From contig AZLU01000237.1 of NCBI GenBank assembly GCA_002224055.1, forward strand, positions 1 through 61,887: a DNA stretch of 61,887 bases. Direction: 5' to 3'. Within the stretch, counting starts at the first letter, position 1; every line of letters starts with the position of its first letter. Source of the DNA: Pezizomycotina sp. ARF18 (lineage: Eukaryota; Ascomycota). The notes under the pieces were generated by a model, which made no database searches, was not told the origin of the DNA, and saw only the letters and a program-made list of their open reading frames with translations. This document shows positions 45,501 to 55,655 of this stretch, in pieces. A program made the translations under genes and the position numbers.

Positions 45501-46508
45501 CTATTCGTCGCCTAGCAAACGTCTTACAAACTGTTTCTCGAGCTTGCTGACTTCTTTTTTGAAGTTTTCGACTTCGCTCCAGCAATCAAGCGGACGTCTA
45601 TCGTTAGCCCGAAGGCAGTCGACCAATGCACCTTTCGCCTTTTCCATTTCCTTGCTCTCCGCGAACGAACCCGTTTGTGACGAAAGCTTGTCGGATATTT
45701 TTGAAATCGAGTCGGAAACGGCCTTTCGATCAAGTGTGCTCTGACTTTCAGATCCCACGGCCTCTGTGATATATTTCATGTACACATATCTAGTCAGTTA
45801 CCCCGGCAGTTGAAAACTTGAAGAGGCAAAGGAATAAAATAGAAAATATAGACCAGCCGAGAGAATGGGGAAAAGATAGCGGATAAACAGAGGGTATCAT
45901 GGCTTACCTATCTCTTGGTTTGATGACTTGATTATATCGTTACCATGTGCTTCCATTCGAGCAAGTTCGGATGCTATCCTCGACTGAATCTCCAAGTCCA
46001 GAAACTTCTAAACGTTATATCAAAGAAAGTGCGTAAGTTTCAGTCCCGCCATGCCTTTCCGACCTATATCTTGAGGTAATTTAGAGAATATCAGCTGGGA
46101 AGTGAGCGAACCGTGCGGGTGTTGTCCGACTGCAAACGTGTAAATGTATTAGTTAGGAGAGAAAAATCAAAGCCTGGTTGGTCTCAAGTGGTATTCTTAT
46201 GTATTTATCAGAAAAGAGATGATCTTTTTTTTTTCTCCCTTTAATCAAACTCATGGGAAAATATGTAGAATGTTTAAGCACCTCAGAAGTTTGTTGTAGT
46301 GTGTTAAGAAGGCCATAGGTGAATTGAACTGGCGTCTCTCTACACCTCACTGTTAGTTATGGAGAGCACAAGGCGATGAAGTTCGGGTCCTTTATAGAGA
46401 AAGAAAAAAAGAGAAGAAAAGAAGGGGCGGAAGAGTAGAATCGTAACGGCGAGGACCAACCCATGATACAAGTGATCACCGTTCTTGGTTTCGATTGAGA
46501 GTTCCCAT
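45501..46508 (-). CDS. MIC19: MICOS complex subunit Mic19 (DUF1690 type)
   Basis: Inner-membrane-associated MICOS subunit that supports cristae junctions. ATG 46508 (MGTLNRNQER) is a short first exon ending at a GTGATC donor; Gly-2 is present but the +6 residue is Arg, so the usual N-myristoylation pattern is weak. Exon 2 has PVQFTYGLLNTLQQTSE (about 46337-46287). A putative 18-nt exon encoding SDNTRT lies at 46112-46129. The next exon has KFLDLEIQSRIASELARMEA (about 46008-45950), and the final exon LVDCLRANDRRPLDCWSEVE (about 45631-45575), the hallmark block of fungal Mic19, ends GDE with the stop at 45501. It is convergent with RRP43, 140 nt away. Confidence 0.8.
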
Positions 46509-47042
46509 AGCTTTTGAGCGCTTCCAGACTCACGTGTGATCGAATGGTAGAATTGAGATCTTTAGATGACGCGCAAAAGAGGTCCTCGCTGCAGAGAGAT
46601 GAAATGCGACTACGGAGATGAAATATACTGTTGATAAATGGTTAACTGAAGGAGTTGGGCCTGAAATGGCAATTATGACAATATTCTGGTTTGTGGAGAG
46701 AGAGAATACGTCGGTTAAATTTGTTTTTTCACTTACTTTCAATTCGGCATTCGGAGGCGGAAAATGGCACCAAGCTTTTTTTTTTTTTTTTTCTTGCTAT
46801 TTGAATTTTCCACTCTCCTACTTCTATATATTATTATCATTATTCCTTCAGAGGCTCAAATAAGTATGATGCCTTGTACCAAATACAACAAACGGCTTCG
46901 AAACCCTTATTCTCATCATTCCGGCTACTCAAGCAGAAAATCGTCTCGAAAAAGAACCAAAATTAAAAACAAAATAAATTGAACGCCTTTATATATACAT
47001 ACAGTGGGAAGGTTGCCCAAAGGTCCCGATTATTGAAAAGAA
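46509..47042. promoter_or_regulatory. divergent promoter of MIC19 and cyclophilin
   Basis: About 530 nt between the first ATG of MIC19 (-) and of the cyclophilin (+). It contains a T run at about 46776-46790 and a pyrimidine stretch to about 46855. Both genes presumably share this control region. No specific binding site can be asserted. Confidence 0.5.
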
Positions 47043-48165
47043 ATGGCTTCCGTAACAGAAACTGTGGTTCTGGAAACAAATATGGTGAGCTCTTCTTCGG
47101 ACAATAACCTTTAGAAAACATGAGCACGGCCCTCTCTAATATAATGTTGATTACGCCAGGGAAAAATATATCTAGAATTATATAACGATCATGCGCCAAA
47201 GGTACCTTAACTCTAGACCAGAATATTATTTTCGATAATATATCAGAAAATCGCAATATTTAAGGTTTTAAATCGAAGAGCATTTCATTCGAAACAGGGA
47301 TACTCAAAAAAAACGATAGTATATCCGACGCCCATGGCTAACACTCAAGATACTTTAGACTTGCAAGAACTTCTCAACGCTAGCTGCGCGGGTTACTACA
47401 ACAATGTGATCGTGAGTTGGTACCATCCTTGAATGAGTCTCCTCTTTCGTTCTCATTCTGTTCGATGAACTGAAGACGTCAAGTCATATCGATCTTGCTC
47501 ACCCGCCGGTTATGTCGACTCTTGGAATCTAACACAAAACGCCATAGTTCCACCGAATCATCAAAGATTTCATGATACAGGTACGTGAGATACAAATCGT
47601 GGCTAGCTCGTGAGAGATATTACGTCCCCTAGTATGGCAGAGCTAAAATCCACGAGATGCTGACATCGAATGCTGGGGGGTCCAAAGGGAGGTGATCCAA
47701 CTGGTACTGGGCGAGGTGGATCATCAATTTACGGAGAAAAGTTCGAGGATGAAATACACCCGGACTTAAAGCATACCGGCGCGGGCATCCTATCTATGGC
47801 GAATAGTGGACCAAACACGAATGGATCGCAATTCTTTATAACATTGGCTCCGACGCCATGGCTCGACGGTAAACATACGATATTCGGCAGAGTAAAGAAA
47901 GGTATGAGAGTGGTCCGGAGTATGGGGCTCGTGAAGACAGGTGGGGAGATATACCAATGATAAGGTGGAAATTAGAAAGGCTCGGGTTTGTGAGGAAGGT
48001 GAAGATGAAGCTTTCGGGAGGAGGAATAGAAGGAAAACTCTTAGGAGAAAGATCCAAGGACAAGGCACTCCGTTAACTACACGACGAACCAGAGAACTTG
48101 CTATATCTTCCCTTTTTTTCTTTAAAAAAAGAAAGAGAAAAAAAAGAAACGATGAAATGAAATAA
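47043..48165 (+). CDS. peptidyl-prolyl cis-trans isomerase, PPIL1-like cyclophilin
   Basis: Single-domain cyclophilin of the spliceosome-associated PPIL1 type. ATG 47043 gives [14 protein letters not shown], followed by an intron (GTGAGC at 47085). Later exons give [12 protein letters not shown] (about 47165-47202), [18 protein letters not shown] (about 47357-47412), and a 33-nt exon [11 protein letters not shown] (47548-47580) holding the conserved active-site FHR and Gln. The last exon runs [19 protein letters not shown] (from about 47689), [20 protein letters not shown] and [20 protein letters not shown]. After GLVKTGG a one-base shift leads into [19 protein letters not shown], where the family usually ends soon after KARV; here a Lys/Arg-rich tail of about 45 codons follows to 48165. 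The true stop may be earlier, near 48076, in another frame. Confidence 0.9.
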
Positions 48166-48920
48166 TAATCGCTCCTTTCTGCTTGCCCTTGAAATTTATT
48201 TGGAATTGTATATTATTATTATAACATGTAATTGTATAACGCTTGGAATTAAGCAAGAATAAATTGATCGAAAAAAAAAAAAAAAAAAGGAAAAAGGAGG
48301 GAAAAGAGAACAAATGCACGCGCCTCCCTGTTACAAACAATAAAGAAAATTAAAAATAATCATCCAATTATTAACCCACTAAAACTTTCCCTCCTTTTTG
48401 TCCCCTCTCATCGTGAAAACACTCGCACGATTACACACTTTCTTCACCATAGATTACTAACTCCCAATAAACGGTACGCCTTTTAATCCATATCAGCAAA
48501 TATAATACTAATTTCGTCTTCGATATTACCGCACTTAACCTTTCGACTCTCTACCCACTCGGGTTATCTTTCAATACAGTTTGAGATCGGGTTTTATTAT
48601 GTTATTTCTCGCCACGTACTTTTCGAAAAGACACTCACCGCAGCCCTATACCAATGCGTCCTAGGCTAAAAAGATCTTAGATATCACTCGCCCTCCCCCC
48701 CCCCTTTATATCTTCCTCTCCCTCTTCCTCTCCCTATTACTTTGTACTTGTATATATAGTACGGCAGCGATCCGAAATTCGACACTAGCCTCGAGATTTT
48801 AGGGATATTACGCTCACAAATTATCCTTCTTTATACCCCTCTCCTTGACCCTTCCTTCTCTTTCAAGCATTGCCTTTATTTCCGCCTTTTTCGACCTCAA
48901 CCCTTCAATATTTCAATGAA
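48166..48920. other. intergenic before SGF11
   Basis: A/T-rich sequence with an A run at about 48271-48288, a C run at about 48695-48705 and a pyrimidine-rich leader (48700-48910) before the SGF11 start. No ORF of note. Confidence 0.5.
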
Positions 48921-51262
48921 ATGGCTTCTTCATCAGCGTCTTCAGCTTCGAATACAGGGGATGTCTCTGTTCCCCTAATTCTATCGCAGGACTGGTTAGT
49001 CGCCTTTATTTGTTTTTCTCACCCCATCTCTTTTTGAGAGCGCTATACTTGCCCAAGTATTCATAATGTATACTAGCGTCGTGTTGTCTAAAAAGCTCTA
49101 CGTGAAACTTCTTCAACTCGCGGTACTAATAATCGATGTTTAATTCTATTTTCTATTTTCGCACGAAAGTCCATCGCAATATTTACGGATTTTCTCAGAA
49201 CCATTACAGAAGATATTGTTCTGGAAGCACATCGATCGGAGAAACTAATTCGGATGGCCGCCATCCAAGCCTCAATGGCCTCATCGGTCTCATCGCCTAG
49301 CGTGCAGGATTCCGGTCGGGATCGAGATGCGACGGGTTTGAGTGTGCTCGCTGCGAAACAAATGGGGCGCGCTCTAGAAGTCGGATTCAAGGAAGAAATC
49401 TGTCCACAGTGCCTCTTGCCTCGCCATACAGCAGAGACGTTCGCTGCGCCTCCGGTTCCGGGAAGAAATGGTGCGCAAAGCTTCCTATTCACGAAATCCC
49501 CGGTTGCGACGTACACGGCAACCCGATAGTATCGAGCACCGCAGCCACGAAGAATAACCGGGAGAAGCAGACGCGGAATGCGGAACTTGCAAACGACCGG
49601 ATATCGCCCTTCACAGATGCCTCGTCGCAGACGCCACCATCGCATCTGAATGGAGCAGGAAAGGCTTCCGCCGCCCTACCGAATGTCAAATGCCCGAATT
49701 GTGAGAAAGACATAATCGTTTCTAGGTTCGCTGCACACCTCGAGAAATGTCTAGGTATCAACAGCCGCAAGTCGGCCCGTGCAACTACGGCTCGTGGAAA
49801 TACTACTAGTGGCGTTGGTACGCCGTCATTTCCTAGTACCAGCCGTCGTAATTCGCCAGCAATAGCGCTTAGTCCAGCTTCCAGCGGTCCCAACGTTGAT
49901 GAAAACAATGTCGGGGGGAGTGTTCCGGCGTCGCAAAAGGATCCCCCGACTGGAAAGATAACAGGTAATAGTGAGAAAAAGGCTCTCTCCACCAAGAAGA
50001 AGCAATCTCAGAAGAAGGACAAGCTAGGGTTAGAAAACGCAATTTCAGCACCTAAAATGGAGAAGTCGGTGTCCTCTCAAACTCTTCGGGCTACCGGTTC
50101 CCCGACGCCTCCCCCGAATATTCAAATGCCCGCTCCAACCGCCTCGACGCAGAAGAAAAAGAAAAGGAAAGCAGAAGCCCTTGATGGAGACGTCGACAGC
50201 CATCCGAAAGAGAAAGAGAAGGATAAATCCGCTGCCGGTGAGAAGCTATCGAAAAAGGAAAAGGAGAGAGACGCGGCGATATCTAGTTCTAAACCGCAGG
50301 GTAAGAAGCAAAAAACGGGTACTGGTACAGGGCACATACAAGCCAAAGACGGAGCCAACGCAATTTCTTCAAACGGACCGCTCCCGGCGCTGCATACTAC
50401 TTCTCAGGCCAAAAGCCAACTATCCAAATTTAAGAATAGGGCAGGAAGCCCTAGCCTTGGGAGCCCTAGCAAAAAAGACAAGCTAGGAGGAGTGGAAATG
50501 AATAGAGTATGTCCAAGACTCTTTACAGTCCTCAAGCGGCAATCGTATACTAATATTAAGCTTTTAAAACTTTCGAATAGTCACAGTCAGATACCTCCCT
50601 CGCCCTCGGGCAATCCGATACGCAAACTAATTCGTCTCCGCCTCCCATGCTGCAACTGGGCCTCAAAGGTTCACCAACGAAAACGCCAACTAAACTATCG
50701 ACCTCCATGACTCAAAGCTCAACAAAGATGTCGTCGAAAGCTTCCTCTGGCAGTTTTGGGCCCGGCAAGATACTTAAGGACAAGAAGCTAGACAAGGACA
50801 GGGAGAAACCGATGTCAGAAGTTTCCAAGGAGGGCAGAGATGGTCCTCATCCAGCGAAGAAGGAAAAGGCTACCAAGCCTAAATCGTCCGCGGCGTTTAC
50901 AGGGAGTTCTACGCCAAAACCTTCCGGAATAACCTCTGGAAATAAAGATGGCGCACAAGCGTCTCACCCGAGAAGAAAAAATTCATAAATCCGCTGCTAA
51001 ACTTGGAAACAGTCCGAGCGGTAAAGTTGCCCCGCTCCCAAAGAACCATCACAGATCCGAGAGTCCCTCTTCAGTCAACAAGATCTCGAATTCGAACTCC
51101 TTGGCAATTGGCAGCAACAGTAATGGGAAACGTGAAAGAGAAGGGACGATGGATCCAGCGAGGTTGGCTTACCACGGAAAAAGTCAAAGGAAGATAATGA
51201 AAGTCAATCATGAAGAGGTTTCAAGATATTATTTAGCCAGGTCTGTATTCTTTTCAGTATGA
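48921..51262 (+). CDS. SGF11: SAGA-associated factor 11 (deubiquitinase module)
   Basis: Subunit of the SAGA deubiquitinating module that activates Ubp8 on histone H2B. ATG 48921 gives MASSSASSASNTGDVSV, with a donor at 48995 (GTTAGT). The next exon carries the Sgf11 helix AIFTDFLRTITEDIVLEAHR (about 49169-49228) and SEKLIRMAAIQASM. A Cys-rich stretch follows (CPQCLLPRHT, about 49400-49430), then the Sgf11 zinc finger CPNCEKDIIVSRFAAHLEKC at 49691-49750, C-x2-C-x11-H-x3-C. The rest, to about 51262, is low-complexity and rich in Ser, Lys and Pro, with Lys/Glu blocks at 50155-50290; the uninterrupted frame is 49409-50710, and another frame continues from 50647. The terminal part may extend a little or belong to a shifted frame. 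A long, disordered C-tail is common in filamentous fungi for this protein. Confidence 0.82.
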
Positions 51263-52063
51263 TCTCGGGAGCGGCCGACAAGGCCTTTCGTTCATAGGTT
51301 TATATATAGGGGCATAAGGGGAAAGGGGAAAGGAGATAGAATAAGTAGGAGAAAAGAGATAACTATATCCTCCCAATAAAGCCCAACTCCCAGAGTGGAG
51401 GAGATTGGATATACATAAATATATATTGCTCACCTCTCAATGGGTACGCGGCCTTTTTTTTTTTTTTTTCGGTTTCCGTGCATGATTAGCATAGCCATGG
51501 CCCTAGAGTTCAGTTAGACCTTAAAACGAATACTCATGTTTCCCCTGATCAAAGGTTGCGATATAATGGAACTCCCGGTTAAATTTTTGCCGTATAATGC
51601 ATTAACTAAACAACTGCGGTATTCATAACGAATTACGCACCCAAATTTATTATAAAACGTTTTCAATGAGAAGAACCATTGGTGAACGCAAAGTGAATTC
51701 GAATGACGTGAGTCCTGCACAGCGTCAAAAACACTGGCGGCTTTCCACGTTCGAAGCCGTGTCTATCATTCAAGTATTCTTTATAAAGACGGCAGTTTTG
51801 GGTGCTTTCTTTCTTTTTTCTTTTTTTTTTTTTTTTTTCTTTTTTTTTTTTGGTGAAACCTATTTTTGATAAAGGAAATTAGACTCCATTTTATATAACC
51901 CACTCATCTTTTTTAATGACCTTTTTTTTTTCCCTAAGAAATTCAAACTTCAAACAAAGTTAGGTTGCGACTTATTTATCAACATTACAGGACTATATCC
52001 CTCATTCGCCAGAGAACCTCCTCTCAATCTATATGTACCTTTGACAGCATATGGAAAGAGTAA
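51263..52063. other. intergenic between SGF11 and signal peptide peptidase
   Basis: AT-rich, with T tracts at about 51451-51469 and 51808-51851. The ORFs here are homopolymer products. The stretch just before 52064 may contain in-frame N-terminal residues of the next gene. Confidence 0.45.
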
Positions 52064-53836
52064 ATGCTGGATTTCTTCTATCTGTCTATAATCGCGGCTG
52101 CGATATTTCCAATATACATGGCATCTCATGCCGCCCTAGCTAGGCCAAAAAATGCTATTCCAAGTCAGGTTGGTCAGCAGGACGGCAAGGAGCAACACTC
52201 AGCTCTGTGTTTGACACGAGGCTGGTGGAAAATTTAGCGTTCTCCGATGTTCTCATGTTCCCGTCGCTTGTGGGCGGCATTGCTGAGTCTTTATCTTATC
52301 CTCACATACACTTCGGTAGACCTTAATTTCTTACTCCTAGTATACACATCACTTATGTCTCTGCTGGCTACGGGGAAGATTTTCAAGATACCCTCGGATC
52401 CTGAAAGATTTCTTCTTCCCCACCAGTGGAGAAGCAAGCATGCCACGTGGTATACCAAAGGAGGACCGTGTTCCAGAGTACGGCAACTGGGGAAGCGGAC
52501 ATCAAGGTAGAGGATGCGGTGCCTTTGCTTATGGAAATATCATAGGTCCTCTAATGCCGCAGGCTTGAGAACATTGATTCGGCAACCCGCGAAGGTCTCT
52601 TTAAAACATCCAAAATAAAGATATCAGTGGATGAGAGAGCGGATTCTACTGGTGCTTCACTCACGAAACAGAAACATTCTGCAGCATATTGCTGGCAGTT
52701 ATTCTAGCAATTGCTTACTATCTATCGCCAGAGGGGAACAATCATGGGCTCTAAATAACGTACTTGGTACTGCATTCGCATACAACGGTATCCAGGTATG
52801 TAAACTTGAGGGTTGACTCCCTCTTTTTATTTCTTTTTGGCTATTTTCGCGACCCTACTTTTTTTTTTTTTCTTTTTTTTTTTTTTCAAGAAAGAAAGAT
52901 AATTCCACTTGTAGGAAGGTATAACCATGAGCAAGGCTTTCGGTTATACCTGTTGAAAAACCAGAGTATACGAATGGAAATAGATCAACGTGTCCTGAGT
53001 TCTTTGTTTCGGCTCCATTACAAAGGTCGTTGCTGACAGAGGCGTAATATTGACTTCGAACTCAGATGATAAACTCGACTTCATTCCCTATTTCTTTCAC
53101 CTTGTTGTGGTTGCTCTTCATTTACGATATCTTCTTTGTTTTCTACACCGAAGTCATGGTTAGTGTCGCGAGTAATCTCGTTGATGTGCCTATCAGCTGG
53201 TTATCCCCCGCACGCAAACAAGCGAAGCGGTACTCGTGAATCCTTCGCGATGCTCGGTTTAGGCGATATCGTTCTTCCAGGCATCGTGATAAGCCTAGCT
53301 CTGAGGTATGACCTCTGGCGCTGGTATGAGTATAAAAGCTTGATCAACTTGCTATGGCCACTGAAGGGGAGAAAGCGGTCGCCGTTGGAGCTAAGTACTA
53401 CGCCCACCAAAAATTTGTCCGGTTTATCATATGAAATGCAACGGGATCTTGGGGGACGAGGTTCTGGATGAAGGATTTTACATCTCTTTCAGGAAATTCA
53501 GCTCTCAATTGGAATCACGGGGGCCATTCCCAAAACCATATTTCTATTCCGGTTGCTAGGTAAGGAATATCCTCTTGCTTTTCTCTTGTCCCTAATCTTA
53601 TCAATGAGGACATTAACTTTTAACCTATCGTAATACCAAATAGGCTACATCTGTGGTTTAATCATTTGTGTTTTCGCTATGCAGTGCGCCAAGCAAGCTC
53701 AGCCAGCGCTTTTTATATCTCGTTCCTTGCCTACAGTTGGCTTTGGTTTCATGTGCTATTTGGAAGGGAGAGCTACGATGGATGTTAACTTGGACTGAAT
53801 CTGATGACAAAACGGACTGGAACATCAGCTGCTGAT
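52064..53836 (+). CDS. signal peptide peptidase (intramembrane aspartyl protease)
   Basis: Multi-pass ER membrane protease of the presenilin/SPP family that cleaves remnant signal peptides. ATG 52064 opens MLDFFYLSIIAAAIFPIYMA, then SHAALARPKNAIPSQ, the family's first membrane segment and loop. AFSDVLMFPSLVGGIAESL (about 52237-52290) precedes more hydrophobic segments. ALNNVLGTAFAYNGIQ (about 52750-52796) is the conserved segment before the catalytic pair. The first aspartate is in FIYDIFFVFYTEVMVSVA (about 53119-53172), the second in MLGLGDIVLPGI (about 53250-53285). The PAL motif appears as QPAL (about 53700). Introns are likely at about 52797-52915 and 53560-53643. A true start could be upstream of 52064, because homologues have a longer N-terminus. 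The stop near 53834-53836 is inferred from the frame ending TESDDKTDWNISC. Confidence 0.86.
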
Positions 53837-54130
53837 TAAAGTGATAAAGAAGCTTCTCGAGAGGAATTAGCAGCGGCAAGCTAGCTTGGTATCCGAAAAG
53901 AAAGCTACAAATGTTCTTGCAGCAATATCCGAGGTACTTATTCATTTCTCATTCCCGCGGTGCTTCTCAAAAGCTTGTTACAATGTATCATATACCTTTT
54001 TTTTTCTCTCTTCGGAACTAACACCAAAATATAGGCGTGGAATTGCAAGTAGCCAAAAATCAGGATAATCAGAATCCCGTATCTCTCTCTCTCAAAAACC
54101 GTACTCAGTCTATCCGACTCTGAAGACAAG
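53837..54130. other. short intergenic interval
   Basis: Region between the peptidase stop and the next coding-like ATG. It contains a basic/Ala-rich open piece (about 53860-53935) that could be a C-terminal extension of the peptidase if a shift precedes the stop, then T- and CT-rich DNA. Confidence 0.35.
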
Positions 54131-54949
54131 ATGCCTCCAGCTCTAGGCAACATCGGGGCCAAGGTTTCTTCAAACCACGAAGTGCTCTATCAACTTCTCC
54201 TTGAGCTTGGAAAACGTCAGCAAGATGATTCCAGCTTATCCAGAGAGCTGCTAGAGGTATTAATTGTAGAGAATTAGGCTCAAAATAGGCTTCGACACTT
54301 TGGCCCTGTCAAAGATTAGACTAATGTACGCTAGCCTCTGGTATGCGAAAGTACATAAGTATTCCTGGAGAAGCCTTACGCCCAGCTATTAGTACATACG
54401 GTACTTCAAGTTTCTGGTGCTGGTTCATCTTCAGGAAAAGTGAAAGCGCGTGTACATCCATAAATACTATTGGGGGGGCATGACTTTGCGAGCTCTTGTT
54501 CTTTGCATGTCTTCCCAATTCTCTATTTTTATTTCATTTATAAATCTTGGTGAAATTTTCCGCAGCCTGCAAAGTTCGTTGTGAAAATACACAAGAGTGT
54601 CTTCGACTTAGATTTCTAGTCGTTGTCGTCCGGAAGGGAACTCTCGCAAGTGCCAAAGCACGAGGAAGAAGAAATAAATCAAGAAATCAAGGGTCCCGAA
54701 TGCGGATTGGGCGGTATCAAGTTAACGCTTTGGGCCATAGGTCCGGGTTTCTTAAAAACGACGACACTACTGTTACGTGTACGAGAAAAATTGAATGGTA
54801 TCTTTTCAATATTGTTGGTAGTAACACTACCTAAGTACAAAATCTCTGGACATTTGGTAAACAGACAGCACCGACTGGCGTGGAGAAGTGTTTCAGATAA
54901 TGGGAATAAGAAGATATATGGCGAGGATTTTCAGGTACTGCAACGCTAG
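54131..54949 (+). CDS. unrecognised protein, small two-exon gene or fragment
   Basis: I do not recognise a family. From ATG 54131 the frame reads MPPALGNIGAKVSSNHEVLY and LLLELGKRQQDDSS, then a possible donor GTATTA at about 54257. After a gap of about 300 nt, a frame beginning at an acceptor-like CAG near 54566 reads PAKFVVKIHKSVFDLDF, then shifts to ELSQVPKHEEEEINQEI and WAIGPGFLK. The tail reads DFQVLQR before a stop at 54949. The mixed hydrophilic composition and plausible splice sites suggest a real but damaged gene. It could be the N-terminal part of the fragments that follow at 55.6-58.5 kb. Confidence 0.35.
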
Positions 54950-55655
54950 GTAGGTAATCCGCTATACCAGTTTTATTCTTAGCTTAAAGGAGGTATAATT
55001 TGTTCCTATGGGCACTTAAGAACAGCAATGGAGTAATAGTGCAAGTGACAAAATAGTAAATAGATAAATCAAATAAATACTTAAGTACTTACATAGACAG
55101 TTATATAATAATTAACTATAATATATATACTTGAGTATTTATTTATTATAGATTTATTTTTTTAAATTTTAATTATTTTGCTTCGTTGCCTCGATTATTG
55201 TTACCCAAGTATATCTCGGGTAGGTAAATCTTTCTTCAACGAGATGAATTCTTTTTTATCCCAGATCTCTCCACATCTTTATTTAATATCTGCCAACACT
55301 GAAAAATAACCACATATAAAAACTAAAACGAAAATAATATATAATAATAGAGAACGAACGAACATACAAAGACCATATAATAATATTATATATCTATATA
55401 TATTTATATACAGCTTTGTCTAATATATTAGGCTGCTGGGCTTGAATTTGAAGGTAACTGTCTCTGGTTACGCTACTCACGAAAACGGTAAGTATAGCTC
55501 CTATACTACGAGTCTTTTAAATCCTGGTGCAAAGAAAGAAGAAAGAAAAGAAGAAGAAATAAAGATTGGCTGAAATGAACAATAAATAAAAAGAAATAAA
55601 CAAGAAATAGAACAGTTTACGGCTAGCTCGGTTTTTATCTATCAGTCATGCCTGG

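Noticed and set aside
49088-49645. 185-codon minus-strand ORF
   Set aside because: It is antisense to SGF11, whose helix and zinc finger are recognisable on the plus strand.
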